A DNA stretch of 47,961 bases from Sphaerochaeta sp. UBA5849 (GCA_002432715.1 DJGJ01000036.1:1-47961), one strand, 5' to 3'. Numbered from the stretch's first letter, positions 24,358 through 32,810 are shown. The notes: a model not told the origin generated them from the letters alone. Program-made: numbers and translations.

Positions 24358-26421
24358 ATGAACGCATTTAAAAGCAATATCTACAAGTATCTTGGTGGGA
24401 CATGTCAATACTTAATACCCCTGTATCAAAGAACTTATAGTTGGAAGCGAGAGCAATGTGCCCGCCTTTGGAACGATATCGTTAACCTCAACGCCACGCA
24501 CAGGGAAGGGCACTTTATCGGTTCTATAGTTCGCATTGACGAAGACTCAGCCGCAGGGTCTACTCTTGCGATGGTCATCGACGGGCAGCAGAGGCTTACC
24601 ACGCTGACCCTGCTTCTTATCGCCCTACGTGATTACGCAGCAGCACATCCCGACTGCGCTGTAAACCCTAACAAGATAACAGATACGCTTCTCCTGAACC
24701 AGTATGAAACGGGCAATGCCAAATATAAGTTGCTTCTTACACAGTCTGACAGAGAAGCGTTGATTAAGAAGATTGAGAATGCACCGATTTCTGATATGAC
24801 CAAATCCCATGTTCTGGACAACTACGACTATTTCTCAGAACAAATCAGCAAAGGTGAAATTGCGCCTTCCGACCTGTACGATTCTATCGGTAAACTGCAA
24901 ATCGTTGACATCGTTCTCGATCGTCAGTATGACGATCCCCAGGCAATTTTCGAAAGTCTTAACTCTACAGGTATGGACTTGAAGGACTCCGATCTCATAC
25001 GCAACCACTTGTTGATGGGCTTGGACTCAGTAACCCAGATGTATGTCTACAATAATATCTGGAGACCGACAGAGCTTCTTTTTGACTACGAACACCAAAG
25101 CGAACTATTGGATAACTTTTTTCGTGACTATCTTACAATGAAGCTGGGTAGGATCCCCCGCAAGAATGAGGTGTACAAGGAGTTTTGCATTTTTCAGAAT
25201 GACAGTAATCAGACCATTAGAGACCTCTGTCAAGATATTTATCGCTTTGCCAAGTACTATTCAGATATGTATTTCATCCGGAGCGGCGATGCCGTATTAA
25301 GATCGCTTTATAGTGATATGAAGGCAATCCGAATGGAAGTTGCTTTTCCATTTCTTTTAAAAGTCCACGATGATTACGACAAGGGATTGATAACCATTGA
25401 GGAAATGCGCGAAGTATTGCAATTGTGTGTGAGCTATATCTTGCGCCGTGCGGTCTGCGACATCCCAACGAATTCCCTGAACAAGACTTTCGCAACGATG
25501 AAAAACGACATCAAGCCAGATGATTACCTGAACTCAGTTAGAGCGTTTTTCATTTTACTTGATTCATACAAGGAATTCCCGAACGACAGACGGTTCCTCG
25601 ACACCTTCCAAAGTAGAGATATCTATCATATGAGCCGGTGCAGCTATATCCTTAGGCGGCTTGAAAACTGGGGCAACAAGTCTGCGGTTATTTTGGACAG
25701 CCTGACCATCGAACATATCATCCCACAGAATCCGCATCTTCCTGTTAGTTGGGTAAGCACTCTTGGCAGTGGATGGGAAGGTATTCAAAAGAAATATCTA
25801 CACACTATCGGAAACTTGACGCTAACGGCATACAATCCAGAGATGAGTGATTCTGCATTTTTCGAAAAAATGACGATGGATGGTGGTTTCCAACAAAGCG
25901 CACTTCGACTGAATAAGTATGTGGTCACTCAGAGCACTTGGGGTGAGCTTCAAGTCAATGAACGCGCTGCCCAACTTGGAGAGATTGCAAAAAAGGTATG
26001 GCTGTATCCGACTCTCACGGATGCTGAACTTGCTCCGTATCGAAACCAGGATGTCCTCGCACCAGAGTACGCCATTGAAAGCTACCAGTATCTTAATGCC
26101 TATAATCGCATTCTCTTTGAGAAGTTAAATGCACGGATTTTGAACCTCAGCAAGTATGTTAAGAGGGAATTCAAGAAGATGTATATCGCATATAAAGCTG
26201 ATACCAACTTTGTGGATGTCGTTATACAGTCCTCGCGTCTACGATTAACAATCAATATGAAGTTTGCCGACGTAATTGACCCAAAAGGAATCTGCAAAGA
26301 TATCACAAACTCTGGTAGATGGGGTAATGGTGATGTAGAAGTGGGGCTGGATAGCTTAGATGAGTTGGAAGATGCAATGATGATTATTGAACAGGCTTTT
26401 AGATTGCGGGATGTAGAATGA
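24358..26421 (+). CDS. GmrSD-like protein: DUF262 + DUF1524 (HNH) + DUF5655
   Basis: A 687-residue protein 14 bp after hsdR. The DUF262 N terminus (ParB/Srx fold) has IPLYQRTYSW at 20-29 and DGQQRLTTLTLL at 75-86, with the SLNSTGMDLKDSD block further on. DUF1524 follows (about 445-500) with the HNH-type EHIIPQNPHLP and HTIGNLTLTAYNPEMS. The last 100 residues match DUF5655 (VQSSRLRLTINMKF preceded by VDV, GDVEVGL). Members of this group are type IV restriction enzymes against modified phage DNA, for example GmrSD against glucosylated hydroxymethylcytosine. Its coupling to a type I operon would let one operon attack both unmodified and hypermodified DNA. Target specificity is unknown. Confidence 0.92.
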   Translation: MNAFKSNIYKYLGGTCQYLIPLYQRTYSWKREQCARLWNDIVNLNATHREGHFIGSIVRIDEDSAAGSTLAMVIDGQQRLTTLTLLLIALRDYAAAHPDCAVNPNKITDTLLLNQYETGNAKYKLLLTQSDREALIKKIENAPISDMTKSHVLDNYDYFSEQISKGEIAPSDLYDSIGKLQIVDIVLDRQYDDPQAIFESLNSTGMDLKDSDLIRNHLLMGLDSVTQMYVYNNIWRPTELLFDYEHQSELLDNFFRDYLTMKLGRIPRKNEVYKEFCIFQNDSNQTIRDLCQDIYRFAKYYSDMYFIRSGDAVLRSLYSDMKAIRMEVAFPFLLKVHDDYDKGLITIEEMREVLQLCVSYILRRAVCDIPTNSLNKTFATMKNDIKPDDYLNSVRAFFILLDSYKEFPNDRRFLDTFQSRDIYHMSRCSYILRRLENWGNKSAVILDSLTIEHIIPQNPHLPVSWVSTLGSGWEGIQKKYLHTIGNLTLTAYNPEMSDSAFFEKMTMDGGFQQSALRLNKYVVTQSTWGELQVNERAAQLGEIAKKVWLYPTLTDAELAPYRNQDVLAPEYAIESYQYLNAYNRILFEKLNARILNLSKYVKREFKKMYIAYKADTNFVDVVIQSSRLRLTINMKFADVIDPKGICKDITNSGRWGNGDVEVGLDSLDELEDAMMIIEQAFRLRDVE

Positions 26422-26452
26422 GGTTGCCTCTTATATTAGGAGATGATAACAG

Positions 26453-27025
26453 ATGAAATTCAACAATAACAGCAGTTACTACAGAAACCTAATTCATTGT
26501 GTAATAGGTAAATCTGTTTCATCGGATTGGGAGAATGCCGTGCTTGAGTGGGAGGTTTCTGATTGTGAAGAGGATGAAACCCTTCAATCTTCCTGCGTTT
26601 GCGGGAAAGAGAAACTCCGTTATCTTTTTACGATACATAACACCAGAAACGGAAATATTCTCTATCCGATAGGGAGTTCCTGTATTAAAAAATTTGAGCG
26701 AGACGATCTAAACGAGGATGTCACCATTAAAGAACAGTTATTTAAATTACTTCATGCTATTGAGAACAACGAGTTTATTATACTCTCTAGTGATTTGTTT
26801 TCGAGGAAACTTCTGAACTTTTTCTATAATGAGGATGTTTTTCAGGCGAATGACTACAATGGATTTGACTCTGAGAAAGATTATGCATTCCTGCTAAGAA
26901 TGTTTAATAAGCGGGATAAAGATAGCATCTCAACTGCACAACAAAGAAAAATCTCTGCAATTATTATGGGGTCAATCAAACCCTATCTGTTCTCTTTACT
27001 AAGAGATAAGGTAAGATACCAATAG
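26453..27025 (+). CDS. Small Cys-motif protein of unknown function in the defence operon
   Basis: A 190-residue protein, AGGAG ahead of the ATG, 31 bp after the GmrSD-like gene. Residues about 33-85 hold EWEVSDCEEDE, then SCVCGKEKLRYLFTIHNTRNG and LYPIGSSCIKKFERDD, consistent with a small zinc site. The remainder is helical. The same order of features (V-S-D-x-E-x-D/E, C-x1-2-C-G, [VL]-R-Y, G-x2-C) occurs in the prophage protein ending at 4177. It may be the last gene of the restriction operon. Function unknown; nucleic-acid binding is a fair guess. Confidence 0.6.
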   Translation: MKFNNNSSYYRNLIHCVIGKSVSSDWENAVLEWEVSDCEEDETLQSSCVCGKEKLRYLFTIHNTRNGNILYPIGSSCIKKFERDDLNEDVTIKEQLFKLLHAIENNEFIILSSDLFSRKLLNFFYNEDVFQANDYNGFDSEKDYAFLLRMFNKRDKDSISTAQQRKISAIIMGSIKPYLFSLLRDKVRYQ

Positions 27026-27083
27026 TGAGTATAATTCTCTAGGTGAGATAAAAAATCAGTGGGCTAATTTATTTTCGATTTAA

Positions 27084-27102
27084 ATACTATTTATAGTATA
27101 AT
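27084..27102 (+). promoter_or_regulatory. Palindrome overlapping a probable -10 element
   Basis: ATACTA-TTTA-TAGTAT is a perfect inverted repeat at 27084-27099 and overlaps TATAAT at 27097-27102. It lies 44 bp before the start at 27146. A regulator bound here would block the promoter. The -35 is weak (TTCGAT, 17 bp upstream). Confidence 0.5.
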
Positions 27103-27145
27103 TGTTCGCAGATGGTATTTGGAAGCCTTCGGAAAAAGGGACAAG

Positions 27146-28249
27146 ATGGATTTAAATGCTACGCTGATAGATACATTCCGCAAAAAAGTAAATAGTCACT
27201 CAAGCTATGTATACAATAAATATCGGGATATTGATAATAAGAACTACTGGAATCTTATTTGTTCTTGTATGGATTGGATTACTGTTTCTGTAAAATTCTT
27301 AACGACAGAGATCAATTATGATAAAGATATTGATGTTCGAGTCATGGGATTGTTCTCTGTGATCTCTGCTATAGATATTATTGTTGAATCGATAAATCAA
27401 TTACATCGGGTTTTATGCAACACTCAAGAATTACCATTCACTGGTGAGAATGAAATATTCTTGAATAACCAATTAGCTTTATCTGATAATGAGTACTTTA
27501 AAGAATTGCGTGCAATGTTTGGAGCCCATCCAGTAAATTTGAAGCATAAAAATGGCAAACACTGGTTTGCAAGTTGGCCGCATGAGCCATTCTCATCACA
27601 AAATAATATTTTTGAAATTAGGCTGTATAGCAACCAAGTTGGGATAAATGATTTATCATTCGGTATTAATGCGTTTGAGCTAGAGGCGTTTGCTATCAAG
27701 CATTACAATCACTTGGAATTTCTAATAAATGAAATTGATAAACAACTTGAGGATTTCTGTGAGAGGTATAAGAGGGTAAAAATTGGAAAGAAATCTGATC
27801 CATTGGAGCTTTTACATGTTCTGAGAAAAGAATCAGAAATACGTTTTAATAGTGACTATTACAACGGATGCCTTGATGATTTGATAATAATTTTTAGCAC
27901 CACCTTAGATATTCAGGAACTCAAAGAGGAAGAAGAAAACTATAAAGTTAGATTAAAAGATGTAATCAAAGAGATAGAAAAAAATCTTCAAGCGATGAAA
28001 ATAGTGGATCTTGCTACAGACTGTTCTCTTTACCCGAAATATCCTAATGGAGAAATTGGCTATTCCATTTCAAAACTCTATGATTATGGTTTTGACTCAA
28101 GTAAAGAGCCATTATATGATTTTCATATGAAAGAACTAGATCGGTTCTCCAATAATATTTATCGGTTTGCGAGCTCAGAAACGAAAGAAGAAGTAATCTT
28201 AAAATTGAAAATGATGTTATATCGTTATAGTAAAAAAGGATTTAGTTGA
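27146..28249 (+). CDS. Uncharacterised HEPN-like protein
   Basis: A 367-residue, AT-rich gene with its own promoter. The ATG at 27146 follows AAAGGG by 5 bases; a TTG 27 bases upstream is less likely. The protein is helical with no membrane segment or signal peptide. Residues 121-130 read LRAMFGAHPV, an R-x5-H pattern of the HEPN ribonuclease type, placed after two long helices (VRVMGLFSVISAIDIIVESI) as in HEPN bundles. A second region (about 205-300) is strongly charged. Possible role as an RNase toxin or abortive-infection effector; no antitoxin is adjacent, so this remains a hypothesis. Confidence 0.5.
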   Translation: MDLNATLIDTFRKKVNSHSSYVYNKYRDIDNKNYWNLICSCMDWITVSVKFLTTEINYDKDIDVRVMGLFSVISAIDIIVESINQLHRVLCNTQELPFTGENEIFLNNQLALSDNEYFKELRAMFGAHPVNLKHKNGKHWFASWPHEPFSSQNNIFEIRLYSNQVGINDLSFGINAFELEAFAIKHYNHLEFLINEIDKQLEDFCERYKRVKIGKKSDPLELLHVLRKESEIRFNSDYYNGCLDDLIIIFSTTLDIQELKEEEENYKVRLKDVIKEIEKNLQAMKIVDLATDCSLYPKYPNGEIGYSISKLYDYGFDSSKEPLYDFHMKELDRFSNNIYRFASSETKEEVILKLKMMLYRYSKKGFS

Positions 28250-28301
28250 TTTAAACCCTGATTCGTTAGTAATTGGCGGTGTAGAAATTGTGATTGTTGA
28301 G

Positions 28302-28563
28302 AGGTCCGAAAGAGCACCCATTACAGCTCCAAGAAGGCTGTGACCAGGACGAAGAAAACCACCAAACCCCAAAACTAAATGGCATATTAATCAACGGTAT
28401 TGTTGAAAATACGAGTGTGCGTATCTTTGGTAAAAATTGACGAAATTGAGTAGTCTAAAATATCAAAAAATGATGAAAAGCTGGTAAAATAACGAAAAAA
28501 TAAGTGTTTACAAAACAAACACTTGCATAGGGTAATCTTGTATCATGGGCAGGTTGTCATTGA
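28302..28563 (+). repeat. Copy 1 of the integrase-ssb junction repeat (putative attachment site)
   Basis: About 260 bp that match 31694-31955 with scattered substitutions: the last 24 codons of a serine integrase, an AT-rich spacer, a dyad (AAGTGTTT, 7 bases, AAACACTT at 28502-28524) and the first bases of ssb. Identity stops abruptly after GTCATTGA at 28563. The element to the right begins there, which makes this a probable left attachment site of the 3.4-kb cassette. Confidence 0.75.
28304..28378 (+). pseudogene. C-terminal remnant of a serine integrase
   Basis: An in-frame tail of 24 codons and a TAA encodes VRKSTHYSSKKAVTRTKKTT and four more residues, matching the end of the intact recombinase at 30760-31770 almost residue for residue. 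Differences are mostly at third codon positions, so it derives from a related but separate integrase and not from a recent copy of the intact gene. Everything upstream of this tail has been lost, replaced by the DNA that carries the HEPN-like gene ending at 28249. Confidence 0.8.
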
Positions 28564-28573
28564 TGATATATAG
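28538..28573 (+). pseudogene. 5' remnant of ssb
   Basis: TTG at 28538 starts YHGQVVI as in the two longer ssb copies, then the frame runs off the homology at 28563 and meets TAG at 28571. It is the stub left when the neighbouring element entered the 5' end of ssb. Confidence 0.7.
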
Positions 28574-28664
28574 GCTAAATAATTATATACAAGAAAGCAA
28601 ATAGGATTAGATACCACTTTCAATTGGAGTCTATTCTCAAAATTGTCCTCAAGAGATCATCATT

Positions 28665-29546
28665 CTATCCCCAAATATATAGTTCTGATCCAAGCAAGTC
28701 TAAATACATCTGTGAATAAAAATTTATAAATAATGGATTGCAGACCTCCAGGAATTCCTCAGGATAAGGTAGATCATTATAGTCAATATTCTTTTCATTA
28801 AACAAATAATGAAAGTATCGATTTCTGAATGTTATAACAATCATCTGCATGTGTTTGTTTTTAATTCGCAATGAAACAGGCGTATTGAATGTAATATGTG
28901 TACTACGCAAACCATGTGGGATTAGAGACACGAGCAAACTAACATATTTATTGGGAGAGGTTGTGTTTGAGAAATCAAACTCTACATCTATATCACCAAT
29001 ATTCGGGTCCAAGATATTTTCTGAATAATTCTTTAGAACGCTCAAATCGGATTTTGCTTTATTGTCAATTAATTGTTTATAATCATTAAAAGTAACCGGG
29101 AATTGTGCTTTCCGAATTAGAGTGACTATTGGTAAACTAAGAGCGATTTGTTCATACAAACGATAAATTGAGACAAAAGAAGCAATAGGGTTATTCTTCT
29201 CCATATAGCCTATGGATGTTAGTAATTCATTGCAGATCTTTTGATGGAACGCAAAATTTTTTTGGTAGCAACTAGTAAAGAATCTTTTAATTTCTCCAAT
29301 TGAATTATAGGGAAATATAAGGTTCATAATCTCACGAATCGTCATTCTTGTTGAAGGTTGAACTGGGATTAATGCAAAATTATTATGAAGCGATATTGGA
29401 CCACTTGAATTCCTCTTCATAATTTCGCCAAGCCCCAGGATCAATAACAAGGATTGCACCCTATAATTATCCTTATTATTAGGTTTTTGACCACCAAAAA
29501 CTGAGTTGATAAATTTCTTTGGAGCTATGTATGTGAACTCTGACAT
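28665..29546 (-). CDS. HEPN-like protein, partner of the ParB/DUF262-like gene
   Basis: A 293-residue protein, second gene of a minus-strand pair; its ATG shares bases with the preceding stop (TAATG). It is helical in the N-terminal 180 residues. Near the C terminus ITFRNRYFHYLFN contains R241-N-R-Y-F-H246, the R-N-x3-H signature of HEPN ribonucleases, preceded by a beta-like stretch with FNTPVSLRIKNKHMQMIV. Very AT-rich. The coupling to a nucleotide-sensing ParB-like protein suggests that the first gene restrains or triggers this one. Family membership is inferred from the motif; overall similarity to a named family is not recognised. Confidence 0.55.
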   Translation of the reverse strand: MSEFTYIAPKKFINSVFGGQKPNNKDNYRVQSLLLILGLGEIMKRNSSGPISLHNNFALIPVQPSTRMTIREIMNLIFPYNSIGEIKRFFTSCYQKNFAFHQKICNELLTSIGYMEKNNPIASFVSIYRLYEQIALSLPIVTLIRKAQFPVTFNDYKQLIDNKAKSDLSVLKNYSENILDPNIGDIDVEFDFSNTTSPNKYVSLLVSLIPHGLRSTHITFNTPVSLRIKNKHMQMIVITFRNRYFHYLFNEKNIDYNDLPYPEEFLEVCNPLFINFYSQMYLDLLGSELYIWG

Positions 29547-30571
29547 TATTTAGTACCCAATTCAAGGGTTATATCTGAAATATCCATCATTTCATATTTA
29601 TGTAACTGGCTAAAAAATTCTGCAGTCATTTTTCTTCGATAATCACCTACTTTGATTTTTTTCTTATCAAATGATGCGAATACAGTTTCGAACTTATCAA
29701 TTAATGAGCGAAAATTGGTGTACTCTATTTCTTTGATATAATCAAAAGATTGCCTAGAAGCTACACAAAAACCGATGAAGTTATTGCTGACCAAAAACCA
29801 TTGTCTGATTTCGGGATCTTTGCAGAGATATGCGATTTTTCTAAGCACATCCAGAAATTCATACTTATCAGATGCAATATCACTTTGAATTATCTTCTCT
29901 GCAATGAGTTCATCCATCTTTTCTTCAATTATCAGCTTGTTATCAATAGCAGTTGTTTTTGATAAGTATGCAATATATCCTTTAACAATATCAGATCTAT
30001 GTATAGCTAAACGATCGGCATTCAGCTGTCTAGCTTTATGGGTTTGGTTTCTTAATTCGAGCTTATCAAAATCTAGTATTGTTTCTGAAAGAATATCAAT
30101 TTGATGTCGCGGCGACATTGGTTTCTGCCCATTATTCAATGTAATCATCCGATATAGGAGTTTGTCCATGGAAGGAGCTATTAGAATATTTAGATGTAGC
30201 CTCCGCTTTTCATATTTACTTTTCTCGCTATCCGCCAATTCCTCATAGGCTTGTTTTATTGCATTCAATCGTTGGATACCATCAAGTATAAAAGCACTTT
30301 TAATGTTGTCGTTTATATATGACTCATCCACGACTACATCATCCTCATCTTTGATAAATGCAATTACGATTGCTGGTATAATGCATCCTTTTTTCAAATC
30401 TTCTCTTAGGCGCCCATAAAAATTTGTTTTTTGTAAATTTCGTTGAATATTTAGTCTTTGTATCAGCGGATACAACTCTTGGATGCTAGATAAATAATCG
30501 GTGTAACCAACAAAATATTTAGCACTTAACACTTCATCTTCAAGTGGGTTATTGTAGATAGTAATTGGCAT
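29546..30571 (-). CDS. ParB/DUF262-like (DGQHR-type) protein
   Basis: A 341-residue protein. The ATG at 30571 (MPITIYNNPL) is 6 bases after AGAGGG; an ATG two codons earlier abuts it. SAFILDGIQRLNAIKQAY (93-110) is the DGQ(Q/H)R-type nucleotide-binding motif of the ParB/DUF262/DndB superfamily, with Ile in place of the first Gln. ITLNNGQKPMSPRHQID (143-159) matches the second conserved block. No HNH domain follows, unlike GmrSD. It is the first gene of a two-gene operon with the HEPN-like protein and is divergent from the recombinase. Probably a sensor or regulator subunit; DNA nicking, as in some ParB-fold proteins, is an alternative. Confidence 0.65.
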   Translation of the reverse strand: MPITIYNNPLEDEVLSAKYFVGYTDYLSSIQELYPLIQRLNIQRNLQKTNFYGRLREDLKKGCIIPAIVIAFIKDEDDVVVDESYINDNIKSAFILDGIQRLNAIKQAYEELADSEKSKYEKRRLHLNILIAPSMDKLLYRMITLNNGQKPMSPRHQIDILSETILDFDKLELRNQTHKARQLNADRLAIHRSDIVKGYIAYLSKTTAIDNKLIIEEKMDELIAEKIIQSDIASDKYEFLDVLRKIAYLCKDPEIRQWFLVSNNFIGFCVASRQSFDYIKEIEYTNFRSLIDKFETVFASFDKKKIKVGDYRRKMTAEFFSQLHKYEMMDISDITLELGTK

Positions 30572-30759
30572 TAGCATCCCTCTTATATATTCATAGTTAT
30601 TGATTCAAGACGTAGTATACCATTCAAAGAATCATTGTGCCAGAAATAATTCTTGGACTAGTATTAAAGTAGCATTAAATAAATTATTGGGGTGGAAATA
30701 GAATCTCATTATTATCTACATAATCTATCCATCCTTTTCCATTCGTGTTATAAAAAGCC

Positions 30760-31770
30760 ATGCCGGACGAGAAAAGAAAACCCATCATTCATGTCATCCC
30801 AGCCAGGCGACATTTCAAGCATCTCCGTGTTGCGCTGTATTGCCGTGTGAGCACGCAAATGGAGCGGCAGTTGCACAGCCTCTCGGCCCAGATGGACTTC
30901 GAGAAGGAGGACATCCTGGATAATTCCGCTTGGGAGTATGTCGGTACCTATATCGACATCAAGTCTGGTAGGACCATAAGTTCCCGTCCTGGCTTCCTGA
31001 GCCTGCTGGCCGATTGTGAGGCGGGCAAGATCGATATGATCTACACCAAGTCCATCAGCCGCTTCGGACGCAACTGCGTGGATTTTCTGGTGACGCTCAG
31101 GCGGCTCAAGGAACTGAAGGTGGATGTCTTTTTCTACAATGAGCAGATCCACCTTCTCAGTCAGGCAGGAGAGCTGTTGCTGACACTGCATGCGGGCATT
31201 GCTCAGGCGGAGAGTGAGAACAAGAGTGAGAACATCAAGTGGGGTCTGAGAAGAAGTACTATGGATCCTGACTCCCCTGCATTCTCAAGAAGGTGCTATG
31301 GTTATGATCGTAATGAGGAGGAAGGCCTCATCCTCAATATCGCAGAAGCCAGAATCGTCCTGAAGATCTTTGATTGGTATGAGCAAGGCTGGAGTATCGT
31401 GAGGATCAAGAAGGAGCTGGAAGCACTCAAGGTTCCCTCACCAACGGGCAAGAAGAAATGGCCGGTGAAGACGATCGAAAATATTCTCACCAACGAGAAA
31501 TATACCGGCACCTCAGTCTATGGAGAAACAGAGTCTGCAGAGTTCCCTTCCACCAAGAGAAAAGCCCGTGACCCGTTCGAGGTCCACCGGTCACGCAACC
31601 ATCACCTCCCAATCATCCATGAGCGCCGGTTCAAACGCGTTCAGAAACTCAAGGCGAAACGCTCCAACATCGAGGTCGATGAGCACGGAAACAAGGTCAG
31701 AAAGAGCACCCACTACAGCTCCAAGAAGGCTGTGACTAGGACGAAGAAAACCCCTGAACCCCAAAACTAA
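30760..31770 (+). CDS. Short serine recombinase/integrase
   Basis: A 336-residue site-specific recombinase. The resolvase domain has RVALYCRVSTQ with the nucleophile S31, and KSISRFGRN (97-105); the Recombinase domain spans about 165-275 with RRCYGYDRNEEEG and TIENILTNEKYTGTSVYGE. It ends in a basic tail and lacks the zinc ribbon and coiled coil of typical large serine integrases (450 residues or more). No Shine-Dalgarno is visible; TATAAA lies 9 bases before the ATG, so the message may be leaderless. The gene ends about 160 bp before ssb and its 3' end is part of the repeated junction, as expected for an integrase gene next to its own attachment site. Confidence 0.9.
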   Translation: MPDEKRKPIIHVIPARRHFKHLRVALYCRVSTQMERQLHSLSAQMDFEKEDILDNSAWEYVGTYIDIKSGRTISSRPGFLSLLADCEAGKIDMIYTKSISRFGRNCVDFLVTLRRLKELKVDVFFYNEQIHLLSQAGELLLTLHAGIAQAESENKSENIKWGLRRSTMDPDSPAFSRRCYGYDRNEEEGLILNIAEARIVLKIFDWYEQGWSIVRIKKELEALKVPSPTGKKKWPVKTIENILTNEKYTGTSVYGETESAEFPSTKRKARDPFEVHRSRNHHLPIIHERRFKRVQKLKAKRSNIEVDEHGNKVRKSTHYSSKKAVTRTKKTPEPQN

Positions 31771-31955
31771 ATGGCATAAGAATCAACGGTATTGTTAAAA
31801 ATACGAGTGTGCGTAGCTTTGGTAAAATTTGACGAAATTGAGTAGTCTAAAATATCAAAAAAAGCTGAAAAACTGGTAAAATTCCAGAAAATTAAATGTT
31901 TACATAACAAACACTTGCAAAGGGTAATCTTGTATCATGGGCAAGTTGTCATTGA
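31694..31955 (+). repeat. Copy 2 of the integrase-ssb junction repeat (putative attachment site)
   Basis: Covers the last codons of the intact recombinase, the spacer, the dyad (AAATGTTT, 7 bases, AAACACTT at 31894-31916, one mismatch) and the 5' end of the complete ssb. Matches copy 1 (28302-28563) along its whole length and copy 3 from the dyad onward. Confidence 0.75.
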
Positions 31956-32325
31956 GGGTAATTTGGTCCGTGATCCTGAAAAGGTGCTTGTAGGGGAAAA
32001 TGGAAGTATCATGGCAAGGTTTTCCATTGCGGTGAACCGTTATTTCAAGAATGCCCAGGCCGAGCCGGTCGAGGAGGTGATGTTCATTGCCATTCAGGTT
32101 TGGGGAGGTTTAGCGGAAAGTTGCCTGAAGTATCTGCAAAAGGGTAGGGGGGTCCGTGTTGTAGGCAGATTGAGGCAAGAGCGCTGGACCGACAAAGAGG
32201 GTGGCAACAAGGAAAGAATACTTGTGGTGGCCGAACATGTGGAGTTCAAGCCGGATCCAAATAATGCGAGCAAGACGGAACAAGCACAAGAGCTTGATGA
32301 TCTGGATCAGGAGATTGCTTTCTGA
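31930..32325 (+). CDS. ssb: Single-stranded DNA-binding protein (intact copy)
   Basis: A 131-residue SSB. The TTG at 31930 is 5 bases after AAGGG; no in-frame ATG exists near it. The OB fold is complete: VVIEGNLVRDPEKVLVGENG, IMARFSIAVNRYF, EEVMFIAIQVWGGLAESCLK, YLQKGRGVRVVGRL, then the last strand ERILVVAEHVEFKPD. It ends in an acidic tail, LDDLDQEIAF, a variant of the usual DDDIPF tip. SSB covers single-stranded DNA in replication and repair. The gene lies directly behind the serine recombinase and its 5' end belongs to the repeat, so this copy may be reconstructed by element insertion. Confidence 0.92.
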   Translation: MYHGQVVIEGNLVRDPEKVLVGENGSIMARFSIAVNRYFKNAQAEPVEEVMFIAIQVWGGLAESCLKYLQKGRGVRVVGRLRQERWTDKEGGNKERILVVAEHVEFKPDPNNASKTEQAQELDDLDQEIAF

Positions 32326-32350
32326 GAGTATCGTGTTCACGTTGGTTTTT

Positions 32351-32379
32351 AGCCTCCCCTGAATGAGATAGGGGAGGTT
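32351..32379. terminator. Hairpin downstream of ssb
   Basis: AGCCTCCCCT pairs with AGGGGAGGTT (one G-U) around a 9-base loop, 26 bp after the ssb stop. A U-run is lacking, so it may act in RNA stability or with Rho. Confidence 0.5.
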
Positions 32380-32810
32380 GGTAATCAGAGTACGGTTTGA
32401 TGGACACTTTTACGTGATGGCTCTCCGGGTGAAGAAAGAAGGAAGCCCCATGAGTAATAGAAGGTATGCATTGTAAAATGTTGCATTATCAGCGTTTTGG
32501 ATTTAGGCTTTGTGTGAGCAGATATGAATACCCACACGCTTTACCACCATGGTTTTCATAATCGGCACCACCAGTAGCGGATATCCAATAGCTTTTCTCC
32601 TGTATGGGGACTCCTTTGACTTTGCAGGGTTGTAGGGTCATCAGCATCCCCCTGATTCGTTTGTATTCTCCTATCTCATCAATCATCTACTGTACACCTT
32701 CCCCGTTGCTTGTAAAGACGGAAAATCTTCATGCACACTTCCGCTACCTCCTACTGAAAATCTGGAAGATACTGATCCAAACAAGAAGACATCTTATCAG
32801 AAAAACAAAT
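32380..32810. other. Intergenic stretch before hipBA
   Basis: About 430 bp without a supported gene. A minus-strand frame of 65 codons (32489-32686) encodes SYWISATGGADYENHGG and similar, which reads like a piece of a real protein but has no ribosome site; it may be debris of a lost gene. Confidence 0.4.

Noticed and set aside
32489..32686. Minus-strand 65-codon frame before hipB with a protein-like C-terminal half
   Set aside because: No ribosome site and no recognisable family; kept only as a note in the intergenic entry as possible gene debris.
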